A stretch of 8,079 nucleotides of DNA from Candidatus Zixiibacteriota bacterium (GCA_026397495.1 JAPLUS010000365.1:1-8079), one strand, 5' to 3'. Counted from the stretch's first letter, positions 1-5,815 are shown. Translations and numbers: made by a program. The notes: generated from the sequence alone by a model not told the origin.

Positions 1-999
1 AAAAAGCTTTTCCGGGAAATCGGATAATTCAATGGTCTCCTTTCGGGAAAGAAGAACGGCTCGTTCAAGGCAGTTTTCCAGCTCGCGAACATTCCCAGGC
101 CAACTATAGGTATTAAGGGTCTTTATTGCTTCCGAGCTGAGCGTTTTAGTCTCCATTCCATTTCTACGGCAGTATTTGGCGACGAAATGGTTCACCAGAA
201 GCGGGATATCTTCAACCCTCTCTCTTAGCGCCGGAATATAGATAGGAATTACATTAAGACGATAGAAAAGGTCGGAACGAAAATGATTGGCTTTGACCTC
301 TTCTTCTAAATCCGCATTGGTTGCCGCAATAAGACGAACATCAATTTCAATCGGTTTGGTATCGCCGACCGGCGTGATGATTTTATCATCCAGCACCCGC
401 AATAATTTCATCTGAATCGCCGGTGAAGTATTGCCGACCTCATCAAGGAAAAAAGTGCCGCCATTAGCCATTTTAAACAGCCCATCTTTATCTTTTATGG
501 CACCGGTAAAGGCCCCTTTTTTGTAGCCGAATAGCTCCGACTCCAAAAGTGTTTCCGGCAAGGCAGCGCAGTTGATAGTAACAAAAGGTCCGGTAGCCCG
601 CTCGGAACCGGAATGAATGGCCCGGGCGATTAAATCCTTGCCGGTTCCCGATTCCCCTCTAACAAGAATTGTGGAATCGGTAACAAACGGCTTGGAAATA
701 TAATCAAGCGCCCCCTCTTTCATCGCCTCGATAGCGGTATCAACCGAGGCAAAAGCAGTCATAATGACAAAATCCTGGTCGTCCCGATGATACTTAATCT
801 CCTTAAGCAGATCCAGCCCGGTCATCTGAGGCATCATCATATCGGCGATAATTAAATCGTAGCCGTTCGCCATCGTCTTTTTGATAGCTTCGGCGCCGGA
901 ATTGGCGGTCTCGACCTCGTACCCTTCCTTAGAAAGAAAAATCTGGAGAAACTCGCGCATTGATTGCTCGTCATCAACAATCAGTATTTTTCCCGGCAT
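1..999 (-). CDS. NtrC-family sigma-54-dependent response regulator, 3'-truncated by window edge, with internal in-frame gap
   Basis: Read from ATG at 999 (GAGGAA about 8 nt upstream) this frame is open for 333 codons to the window edge. Residues 1-105 are a CheY-like receiver: acidic pair D10-D11, phospho-acceptor D53 in the ADMMMP motif, T81 and K103 in SKPF. Residues 106-333 are a sigma-54 activator AAA+ domain: Walker A GESGTGKD (115-122), GAFTGA loop (162-167), Walker B FFLDE (183-187), arginine-rich FRSDLFYRLN (240-249) and WPGNVREL (300-307). The Fis-type HTH would lie beyond the edge. Proteins of this family activate RpoN-dependent promoters after phosphorylation by a partner kinase. 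Oddity: SKPF (102-105) runs straight into VTDSTILVRGESGTGK. The last receiver helix, the linker and the first AAA+ helix, usually about 50 residues, are absent, so function is doubtful. No kinase gene is visible. Confidence 0.93.
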   Translation of the reverse strand, partial: MPGKILIVDDEQSMREFLQIFLSKEGYEVETANSGAEAIKKTMANGYDLIIADMMMPQMTGLDLLKEIKYHRDDQDFVIMTAFASVDTAIEAMKEGALDYISKPFVTDSTILVRGESGTGKDLIARAIHSGSERATGPFVTINCAALPETLLESELFGYKKGAFTGAIKDKDGLFKMANGGTFFLDEVGNTSPAIQMKLLRVLDDKIITPVGDTKPIEIDVRLIAATNADLEEEVKANHFRSDLFYRLNVIPIYIPALRERVEDIPLLVNHFVAKYCRRNGMETKTLSSEAIKTLNTYSWPGNVRELENCLERAVLLSRKETIELSDFPEKLF

Positions 1000-1061
1000 T
1001 GGGGATTCCTCTTCAATAAACAAGATAGATATGATTCATCATAAGTACTATTCGGCAAGAG

Positions 1062-1091
1062 AGTATAACCTCTAAATCATTCCTTTGTTCA
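1062..1091 (-). promoter_or_regulatory. candidate sigma-70 promoter for the response regulator
   Basis: On the minus strand, TGAACA (1091-1086, 4/6 to the -35 consensus) and TATACT (1067-1062, 5/6 to the -10) are separated by 18 nt. This predicts a 5' leader of about 55 nt before the ATG at 999. A second weaker candidate lies further upstream: TTGTCA (1153-1148), 16-nt spacer, TATCAA (1131-1126). Both are inferred by eye only. Confidence 0.4.
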
Positions 1092-1242
1092 TTGTTCAGA
1101 TATTGGGCAGTCGAATTCCTTTGTCTTGATAGGCATATATGATTAATTGACAACCCGCCCTCTTATGGGGCTTGTTAAATGGGCCTCAAAAAAAGTGCAC
1201 TTCCTGGCAAAATGTCATTAGAATTGTCATCCCGGCTTCCTT

Positions 1243-1320
1243 TTTGTCATCCCCGTGAAGACGGGGATCCAGTCTTCCCCACCCCCTTCTGGATTCCCCG
1301 CCGCGGCGGGGAAAGACAAA
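1243..1320. repeat. paired-hairpin REP/MITE-like element
   Basis: Outer arms TTTGTC (1243-1248) and GACAAA (1315-1320) are perfect inverted repeats. Inside are two hairpins: ATCCCCGT/ACGGGGAT (1249-1256 and 1261-1268, loop GAAG), and a perfect 20-bp palindrome at 1294-1313 built on TTCCCCGCC. ATCCAG (1267-1272) and CTGGAT (1289-1294) also pair across the centre. This 'GTCATCCCCG..CGGGGATCCAG' type of palindrome is a widespread intergenic repeat in bacteria, so mobility by a transposase acting in trans is plausible. No coding capacity is seen. Confidence 0.8.
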
Positions 1321-1333
1321 ATAAAGAATGTAG

Positions 1334-1357
1334 CGCAAAATCCCGAAGGGTTTTGCG
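1334..1357. repeat. hairpin, CGCAAAA arms
   Basis: CGCAAAA-T-CCC (1334-1344) pairs with GGGTTTTGCG (1348-1357) around the loop GAA, with one bulged T at 1341. In the plus orientation no U-run follows the stem, so it is not a standard intrinsic terminator. It is probably part of the surrounding repeat island. Confidence 0.6.
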
Positions 1358-1387
1358 ACCGTTCTGTGCGCGGCAGACTTTTGATGC

Positions 1388-1420
1388 GACGTCGGTCCGC
1401 CTTGGCGGATTTCCCGACGC
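1388..1420. repeat. two-tier hairpin, TCCGCC/GGCGGA core
   Basis: Inner stem TCCGCC (1396-1401) pairs with GGCGGA (1404-1409) across a TT loop. The outer stem CGTCGG (1390-1395) pairs with CCGACG (1414-1419), with a few unpaired bases on the 3' side and a bulged A at 1389 allowing one more G-C pair. It belongs to the same palindromic island. Confidence 0.6.
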
Positions 1421-1466
1421 ATTTCCCCATAACATACACTTTTTCAACACTCTCTTATGGCGGGAT

Positions 1467-1543
1467 GTGACCTGCCGCTTTTATCTAACATATACTTACG
1501 TGTTAGGTCACAATCCCATTTACATGGGATCAAGACCTAACAC
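1467..1543. repeat. compound inverted repeat with alternative pairings
   Basis: GTGTTAGGTC (1500-1509) and GACCTAACAC (1534-1543) form a perfect 10-bp stem that encloses a second hairpin, ATCCCAT/ATGGGAT (1513-1519 and 1524-1530, loop TTAC). The same TGTTAGGTCAC (1501-1511) can instead pair upstream with GTGACCT (1467-1473) plus TAACA (1486-1490), the two halves being separated by about 12 nt. The stems exclude each other, as in attenuators. However, the nearest downstream promoter candidate lies beyond the structure, so a repeat remnant is the simpler reading. Confidence 0.65.
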
Positions 1544-1611
1544 AACCGCGTACCGGGTTTATTAACACTCCTTGCAGGGGGAAGCCACAATAATTGGCAG
1601 AGATATTTTGC

Positions 1612-1640
1612 TTGACACCCTCTTTTGAGATAGGCATATT
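1612..1640 (+). promoter_or_regulatory. candidate sigma-70 promoter for the small membrane protein
   Basis: TTGACA (1612-1617, perfect -35) is followed after 17 nt by CATATT (1635-1640, 4/6 to the -10), about 36 nt before the ATG at 1676. The spacer and -10 carry GATAGGCATAT (1629-1639), an 11-bp word that recurs at 1128-1138 on the other side of the repeat island. It is a good positional candidate for transcription of the gene at 1676. Confidence 0.55.
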
Positions 1641-1675
1641 TTTACAAATTTCATTTGATCGGAAGGAATAATAAT

Positions 1676-1828
1676 ATGTTTTGGGGATTTGCTTTTCTTG
1701 TTGCCGGAATATTGCTGCTGCTATCGCGGTTGCATATCATTCCGGGCGATTTTTGGGATTATCTGGTCCCGATTGTTCTAATCGCTCTTGGCGCCAAAAT
1801 GATGTTTGACCGCAAGCGATGGCGCTGA
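1676..1828 (+). CDS. 50-aa LiaI/LiaF-like (DUF5668-type) small membrane protein
   Basis: ATG at 1676 follows GGAAGGA about 7 nt upstream and a promoter candidate at 1612-1640. The 50-residue product is almost entirely two hydrophobic segments, residues 2-17 (FWGFAFLVAGILLLLS) and about 29-41 (YLVPIVLIALGAK), joined by a turn with PGDFWD (23-28), and it ends in a basic tail (DRKRWR). This pattern, W-G near the start, 'LLLLxxLxIIPxDFWDxLxPIxLIxLG', is what the LiaI/LiaF-like transmembrane region looks like. In known proteins that region usually precedes a longer soluble domain in cell-envelope stress regulators; here it stands alone. The role is unknown: perhaps a membrane partner or regulator. 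The family match is from pattern recognition, and the gene call is supported by RBS, promoter and composition. Confidence 0.75.
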   Translation: MFWGFAFLVAGILLLLSRLHIIPGDFWDYLVPIVLIALGAKMMFDRKRWR

Positions 1829-1905
1829 CAAAGCGAACCAAGAGACAGGGTTAATTCGACATTACCGGTTCATAGACTCAAATGAGATTGTGTTAATCCT
1901 CCTTT

Positions 1906-1922
1906 ATAAGCCTTAGGCTTAT
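1906..1922. other. short hairpin downstream of the small membrane protein
   Basis: ATAAGCC (1906-1912) and GGCTTAT (1916-1922) form a 7-bp stem with a TTA loop between the two plus-strand genes. There is no immediate U-run; ATTTTTATT starts about 12 nt further on. It may be a weak terminator of the upstream gene or an operator for the downstream gene. The 126-nt gap shows no convincing promoter. Confidence 0.3.
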
Positions 1923-1954
1923 TAATCGGATAAATTTTTATTCAGTATTGGTTT

Positions 1955-2743
1955 ATGATTCCCGATAAAATTAATATGTGCAAGATACTGTTTATTGCGA
2001 CATTCTGGTTGATGGCCGGATCCTGCTCGGCCATTACCGGCGGTTATATGTCGGAAAAACTCGGTTTCTTTGTGCTGGTTCCTTCCGGTTGGACAGTTGA
2101 CACCAGCCGGGTTGATGAGGTAGTTGTATCGGACAGCGCCGACAGCTCGGCTTTTATTTCCATTAAGAGATATCAAATTGAATCGGCCAATGAGATTGAA
2201 TCGGAAGATAATCTACTAACCGCCATAAGCGGCCTATATATGAAATTGGGTGTCCCCAATTCCAGCAAAGAACAAGTAAAATTCTCGGTAACATCAGATC
2301 GGGCGATATTTGAAAACAATTACGCCGCCTATGATCTGACCAGCAAGATTCTCTATCATAAATATCTAAAAGGAATAATCGGCCGCAAGGCCGATAACGG
2401 GCAGTTCCTGTATCTTATGATTGCCGCCGCTCCGCAGGATATATATGATCAAGTAATTCCCAACTTCCAGCTCGTTACCGGTTCCTTTATAATTGCCGAA
2501 AAAATGGCGCCCGACCTTTTTCCCAAGACGAATACCTTGAAGTACTTTCTGATATTTATCATATTGGTTCTGACTGTGTTTTTCTTCACCAGAAATCGAC
2601 GGGTGCAGATGTCACGAAATCCGTTGGGAAAAGACAGCGGGAATTTCTGGCGTTGCGCTTCATGCGGGCGGGTAAATCATATCGACAGCAAATTCTGTCA
2701 TCGTTGCGGAAGTGAAAGAAAGCCTCTCAATTCGCCAAAATAA
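1955..2743 (+). CDS. membrane-anchored protein: exported PsbP/DcrB-like domain, one TM helix, C-terminal zinc ribbon
   Basis: The 262-aa product has four parts. A signal-like hydrophobic stretch (about 10-22, ending GSCSA) is followed by a soluble domain (about 30-180) starting FFVLVPSGWTVD, a phrase typical of PsbP/Mog1/DcrB-like (DUF1795-type) exported domains. A transmembrane helix covers about 195-212 (YFLIFIILVLTVFFF) and is followed by basic residues RNRR. A zinc ribbon comes last, with C234-x2-C237 and C248-x2-C251 (CASCG...FCHRCG). The positive-inside rule puts the ribbon in the cytoplasm and the main domain outside. The start is uncertain: ATG 1955 and ATG 1976 are both possible and neither has a clear Shine-Dalgarno; starting at residue 8 gives a compact signal sequence. 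GSC could be read as a poor lipobox. The gene ends 9 nt from the convergent lipoprotein gene. Function is unknown. Confidence 0.85.
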   Translation: MIPDKINMCKILFIATFWLMAGSCSAITGGYMSEKLGFFVLVPSGWTVDTSRVDEVVVSDSADSSAFISIKRYQIESANEIESEDNLLTAISGLYMKLGVPNSSKEQVKFSVTSDRAIFENNYAAYDLTSKILYHKYLKGIIGRKADNGQFLYLMIAAAPQDIYDQVIPNFQLVTGSFIIAEKMAPDLFPKTNTLKYFLIFIILVLTVFFFTRNRRVQMSRNPLGKDSGNFWRCASCGRVNHIDSKFCHRCGSERKPLNSPK

Positions 2744-2752
2744 TACCCTCTT

Positions 2753-3265
2753 TTATTCGCCGGCCGTTACCGAATCATAGATTCTTTTTTGCTCCAGATA
2801 GTCCCGCTCTTCATTGCAGCGTGATATAGCCGGTTTAATCCATCTTCCTTGAGATCGATAGACGGTATTCCGATAGGGATGCCATTGCCCGCCGCCGGCA
2901 TTGGAATAACGGGTTACCCGAAGATAAACTAAAGCCGAATCACCCATAAGCTTGACACTATCGATATCCATCGCTTTTAGAGTACCATAGGGATATTTTT
3001 TAATCTTATCAAGTTCCAGATATTTTGAAAGGGGATTATCGAGTTTATAATAACTAAACTCATTTTCATACATGACCGTCATATCTCCCTCTTTAAGGCG
3101 GTCGAACCATTCCTCCAGCGAAGCCCTGATAGCGGCCTCATCGCCGCCGGCGGTTATCGCGGGTGCGGCTTCCCTTTTTGATTGATTTGTCCCACAAGAG
3201 GCAATACAAATTAGCCAGGCAAAAAGAATCGCCAAATACCTAAATCTGATTGTATTTCCGGTCAT
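2753..3265 (-). CDS. small NTF2-like lipoprotein
   Basis: The 170-aa product begins with a basic N-region (RFRY) and a hydrophobic core ending in the lipobox I-A-S-C (Cys24 when read from ATG 3265), so it should be a signal-peptidase-II lipoprotein. The segment after the linker, AAIRASLEEWFDRLKEGD followed by a tyrosine-rich stretch and alternating hydrophobic strands, resembles the small NTF2/SnoaL-like folds common in periplasmic lipoproteins; this is a weak assignment. A TTG nine bases upstream (3274) would lengthen it by three residues, but that TTG lies in TTGAGGAAT, whose GAGGA serves as Shine-Dalgarno for the ATG at 3265, so ATG is preferred. The gene has its own promoter inside the preceding gene. 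It converges on the zinc-ribbon gene with only 9 nt between stop codons and no visible terminator. Confidence 0.85.
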   Translation of the reverse strand: MTGNTIRFRYLAILFAWLICIASCGTNQSKREAAPAITAGGDEAAIRASLEEWFDRLKEGDMTVMYENEFSYYKLDNPLSKYLELDKIKKYPYGTLKAMDIDSVKLMGDSALVYLRVTRYSNAGGGQWHPYRNTVYRSQGRWIKPAISRCNEERDYLEQKRIYDSVTAGE

Positions 3266-3298
3266 ATTCCTCAAGGATTTTAGCCGTATATCGGCTTG

Positions 3299-3328
3299 AT
3301 TATAGCAGTTTCTACTCTATCCGGTCAA
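3299..3328 (-). promoter_or_regulatory. strong extended -10 sigma-70 promoter for the lipoprotein gene
   Basis: On the minus strand TTGACC (3328-3323, 5/6 to the -35), an 18-nt spacer and a perfect TATAAT (3304-3299), preceded by TGC (extended -10 'TGn'), lie across the 3' end of the MBL-fold gene. The predicted start site is near 3292. A short palindrome, AGCCG/CGGCT (3282-3286 and 3292-3296), sits at that point and could be a leader hairpin or an operator. The lipoprotein is therefore likely to be transcribed independently of the acyl-CoA genes. Confidence 0.65.
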
Positions 3329-4148
3329 CAATGATTTTGCCGTTCTCGTCGGCCAACCGACCGATTTTGATATTGATATCATGGTCAAAGGCGATCGACA
3401 TATGCCTGTCTTCAAGAAGCCGTTTTACCAATCTTCGCTTCACTTCCATTGTTTCCAGCGGGTTCAAATCGACCGCGGCAACATAGGGAACGCGAATATG
3501 ATATGACGACGGCACAATATCGGCATAATAGACGGTCGTGAATCCGTCTGAGGTGGCTTCGATGGCTTGATGCCCCGGTGTATGGCCGCCGGTTTTAATC
3601 GCCTTAATACCCGGCATCAGCTCCGTATCGCCGTCTATTAAATCCAATTGCCCCTCTTTTTCCAAAACTCTTAATCTATCCGGAATATAGACCGCCGCGG
3701 TTCGTTCATTGGGATTGATAGCATCATCCCATTCGGTTCTTTGAACAATATGGCGGGCTTTTCGAAACCGCGGAACCATTATCCCATTATCATTTTTGAC
3801 AGAACCGGCGGCGTGGTCGGTATGAAGATGAGTCAAAAAAACAATATCAATATCATTCGAGGCAAGGCCTATTTGTTTTAGGCCGGTTTCGATATTGGTT
3901 GTTCCGGAGGCATCATAGATTTTTTTCTCAACGGGGCTGATGACATCCCCCAATCCGGTATCAAGCAGGATATTCTTGCCGCTCGCCTTAAGCAGAAAAA
4001 GATTAGTTACCATGGTGATGAGATTATTCCCATCGGATGGAAGCAATTTCCCCCAGATTTTCTTAGGGACAACACCAAACATTGTCCCTCCGTCGAGTTT
4101 GAAGGTTTGCTCGACGAAGGGTATAATCTCGAATTTCCCGAATTTCAG
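3312..4148 (-). CDS. metallo-beta-lactamase-fold hydrolase (lactonase/thioesterase-like), probable CTG start
   Basis: Counting from the first ATG (4082), metal ligands of the MBL fold are all present: THLHTDH (H85, H87, D89, H90), GGHTPGH (H167), D188 and H234. This is a binuclear zinc hydrolase of the branch containing quorum-quenching lactonases and glyoxalase-II-like enzymes; the substrate is unknown. ATG 4082 has GGAGG upstream and gives 256 aa, but the in-frame codons before it encode KFGKFEIIPFVEQTFKLDGG, which looks like the conserved first strand and 'LDGGxMFGVVPK' entry of this family. The only initiator candidates for that longer form are CTG at 4148, with GAGG five bases upstream, or ATT at 4151. 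CTG gives 278 aa starting (M)KFGKFE and leaves 2 nt after the dehydrogenase stop. I chose CTG; ATG 4082 is the fallback. Adjacency to the dehydrogenase suggests an acyl-ester or acyl-CoA substrate, which is inference. Confidence 0.85.
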   Translation of the reverse strand: MKFGKFEIIPFVEQTFKLDGGTMFGVVPKKIWGKLLPSDGNNLITMVTNLFLLKASGKNILLDTGLGDVISPVEKKIYDASGTTNIETGLKQIGLASNDIDIVFLTHLHTDHAAGSVKNDNGIMVPRFRKARHIVQRTEWDDAINPNERTAAVYIPDRLRVLEKEGQLDLIDGDTELMPGIKAIKTGGHTPGHQAIEATSDGFTTVYYADIVPSSYHIRVPYVAAVDLNPLETMEVKRRLVKRLLEDRHMSIAFDHDINIKIGRLADENGKIIVDRIE

Positions 4149-4150
4149 AA

Positions 4151-5296
4151 TTACCTCAAATAGTTGCCGGCGATAACCATCCGCTGCACCTCGGAAGTAC
4201 CTTCGTAGATTTCGGTAACTCTCTGGTCGCGGTACAACTTTTCGATAACCGAGAATTCGCCGATATAACCATAACCGCTATGTATCTGCATCGCCCTATC
4301 CACGCAGAAACGGGATGCTTCCGTGGCAAACAGCTTAGCCTGAGAGGCCTCGAGACTGAATTTTTCACCTTTATCCTGGAGTACGGCCGCTTTGTAGGTC
4401 AGCATACGAGCCGCCTCCAACTGGGTGGCCATATCGGCAATCATCCACTGAATCGCCTGTAGTTTGGCAATGGGAGCGCCGAAAGCGATACGGCTCTTGG
4501 CATAAGAGATCGATTCGTCAAGAGCTCTCTGGCAGAGACCCACGCCCTGAGCGGCGACACCGATACGGGCGCCATCAAGAGTAGCCATCGCATACCGGAA
4601 CCCTTTGCCGATCTCGCCCAACTGATACGAAATTGGTATCCGGTAATCTTTAAGTTCAATCCGGCCGGTAGTAGCAGCCCGCATTCCCATCTTATGTTTC
4701 AGGGTAAAGCCCTTGAATCCGGGGCGGTTTGATTCAATAATAATGGCTGAGACTTTGGGCCGCTCTGAGGCCTCCTCGCCGATACGGCAGAAAAGCACCG
4801 CCAGATCGCAGGCATCGCCATGCATGATAAATATCTTCTCGCCGTTAATGACAAATTCATTTCCCACGATTTTGGCAATCGTTTGCTGATTAGCGGCGTC
4901 CGAGCCGGCCATCCGTTCCGTCAAGGCAAAGGAGGGAATCATTTCACCGGTGGCGCATTTTGGCAAATATTTTTTCTTCTGCTCTTCGGTGGCAAAATGA
5001 ATAATTGGATATACCGCCAGTTCCGGCACCGCCGCCAGAAGAGCCGTGGCCGCATCCCAGTAGGCCAGTTCCTCAATGAGGGTGATATACTCAATATTGG
5101 AGTATCCACCGCCGCCGTATTCTTTCGGCATGGCAAAGCCGATATATCCGGCTTTCCCCAATTTGCGATAGTAATCGACCGGAAATTTTTCCGGCGCCCG
5201 GTCAAGTTCTTTGTACACCGGAAGAATTTCCTTCTCGGCGAACTCTTTAATCCGATCTCTAACGGCCTGTTGTCTTGGGTCAATATTATATCTCAT
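4151..5296 (-). CDS. acyl-CoA dehydrogenase
   Basis: 381 aa, the standard length. ATG at 5296 has GGAGGAG just upstream. The N-terminal helical domain (about 1-115) includes MPKEYGGGG. The middle beta-domain carries the FAD-contacting ALTERMAGSDAA (usually TEPxAGSD) and INGEKIFIMHG (usually KxFITNG). The C-terminal helical domain ends in the family signature QIHSGYGYIGEF, LYRDQRVTEIYEGTSEVQR, where E365 of IYEGT is the expected catalytic base. The enzyme oxidises an acyl-CoA to the 2,3-enoyl-CoA using FAD and passes electrons to ETF in the cytoplasm. The chain-length class cannot be fixed, but it resembles the short-chain/butyryl-glutaryl type. It is the third enzyme gene of the mutase cluster, 59 nt after the B12 subunit and directly followed by the MBL hydrolase, so translational coupling to that gene is likely. 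The departures from the usual FAD-loop residues are conservative in position but notable. Confidence 0.96.
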   Translation of the reverse strand: MRYNIDPRQQAVRDRIKEFAEKEILPVYKELDRAPEKFPVDYYRKLGKAGYIGFAMPKEYGGGGYSNIEYITLIEELAYWDAATALLAAVPELAVYPIIHFATEEQKKKYLPKCATGEMIPSFALTERMAGSDAANQQTIAKIVGNEFVINGEKIFIMHGDACDLAVLFCRIGEEASERPKVSAIIIESNRPGFKGFTLKHKMGMRAATTGRIELKDYRIPISYQLGEIGKGFRYAMATLDGARIGVAAQGVGLCQRALDESISYAKSRIAFGAPIAKLQAIQWMIADMATQLEAARMLTYKAAVLQDKGEKFSLEASQAKLFATEASRFCVDRAMQIHSGYGYIGEFSVIEKLYRDQRVTEIYEGTSEVQRMVIAGNYLR

Positions 5297-5325
5297 TTCT
5301 CCTCCGAGGTCTTGATATGTTTACA

Positions 5326-5350
5326 TCTTCAATGCTTAGGCAATTGAAGA
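5326..5350. promoter_or_regulatory. 25-bp inverted repeat between mutase B12 subunit and acyl-CoA dehydrogenase
   Basis: TCTTCAAT (5326-5333) and ATTGAAGA (5343-5350) are perfect 8-bp inverted repeats around GC-TTAG-GC with one bulged A. The element fills much of the 59-nt intercistronic gap. No U-run follows on the minus strand, so it is not a standard terminator. It may be a regulator-binding palindrome or an RNA processing/stability hairpin. Confidence 0.45.
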
Positions 5351-5355
5351 ATAGT

Positions 5356-5775
5356 TTAAATTACTTTTTCGTCTCGTTGTCTTCCGGCAACGGCCCCGCG
5401 GAGATAACTGATGGCTTCCGTCGTGGTTGCACCCGGGGTGAAAAGCTTGCTGACACCCATTTTCTCCAGCGTCGCGACATCTTCATCGGGGATAATTCCG
5501 CCGCCGAAGAGAATAATATGGTCGGCTTTATTCTCTCGAAGAAGATTCATTATGGCCGGGAAAAGAGTCATATGCGCGCCGGAGAGAATGGAAACGCCGA
5601 TCGCGTCGACATCTTCCTGAATGGCGGCATTGACAATCAATTCCGGTGTCTGCCGCAGGCCGGTATAGATGACCTCAAAGCCGGCGTCGCGGAACGCGGC
5701 GGCGATGACTTTGATTCCGCGGTCGTGGCCATCCAGCCCGGGTTTTGCCAAAAGAACTCTGATTTTTTTAGACAT
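5356..5775 (-). CDS. cobalamin-binding (small) subunit of acyl-CoA mutase, methylmalonyl-CoA mutase C-terminal-domain type
   Basis: The 139-aa product is a single B12-binding Rossmann-like domain: [12 protein letters not shown] with D15-x-H17-x-x-G20 (the base-off/His-on motif, H17 replacing the dimethylbenzimidazole ligand of cobalt), GVSILSGAH (60-68) and FGGGIIP (90-96). Length and motifs match the separately encoded small subunit of split methylmalonyl-CoA mutases. Isobutyryl-CoA and 2-hydroxyisobutyryl-CoA mutase small subunits look the same at this level. It should pair with the catalytic subunit starting beyond 8079, from which it is separated by the AlbA_2 gene and 167 nt of AT-rich spacer. 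The start is ATG 5775; the Shine-Dalgarno is weak (GAAAAG). A promoter candidate upstream at 5879-5907 could keep this subunit expressed independently of the intervening gene. Confidence 0.95.
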   Translation of the reverse strand: MSKKIRVLLAKPGLDGHDRGIKVIAAAFRDAGFEVIYTGLRQTPELIVNAAIQEDVDAIGVSILSGAHMTLFPAIMNLLRENKADHIILFGGGIIPDEDVATLEKMGVSKLFTPGATTTEAISYLRGAVAGRQRDEKVI

Positions 5776-5815
5776 AGGCTTTTCTGTTTCAAATATTTAT
5801 TCAGCCAATTCCGGC

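Larger units (their letters stand above)
1224..1543. repeat. island of nested palindromic repeats in a 676-nt gene-free stretch
   Basis: The stretch 1000-1675 has no credible gene. Short overlapping frames on both strands inside 1179-1565 are produced by palindromes and share no codon signature. The island contains at least four stem-loop units in a row (1243-1320, 1334-1357, 1388-1420, 1467-1543), preceded by a partial copy, TTGTCATCCC at 1224-1233, of the start of the first unit. Such dense, GC-rich palindromes resemble REP/BIME or MITE-like dispersed elements. Copy number elsewhere in the genome cannot be seen here. Confidence 0.75.

Noticed and set aside
1243..1543. CRISPR array
   Set aside because: The palindromic units differ from each other in sequence and spacing, with no constant repeat or regular spacers.
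1179..1565. Several overlapping short open frames on both strands in the intergenic region
   Set aside because: They run through palindromic repeats, overlap each other in several frames, lack ribosome-binding sites and resemble no protein family.
1595..1612. Possible sigma-54 (-24/-12) promoter: TTGGCAG...TTTTGCTT
   Set aside because: GG and GC are separated by 12 nt instead of the required 10, and the match after TGGCA is poor.
1976..2035. Lipobox at GSC in the zinc-ribbon membrane protein
   Set aside because: Ala-Gly-Ser before the Cys is a poor lipobox (no Leu/Val/Ile at -3), and the protein has a separate C-terminal membrane anchor; a normal signal peptide or uncleaved anchor is as likely.
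2744..2752. Bidirectional terminator between the convergent genes
   Set aside because: The gap is only 9 nt, and no stem-loop with a U-run could be found there or in the adjoining gene ends.
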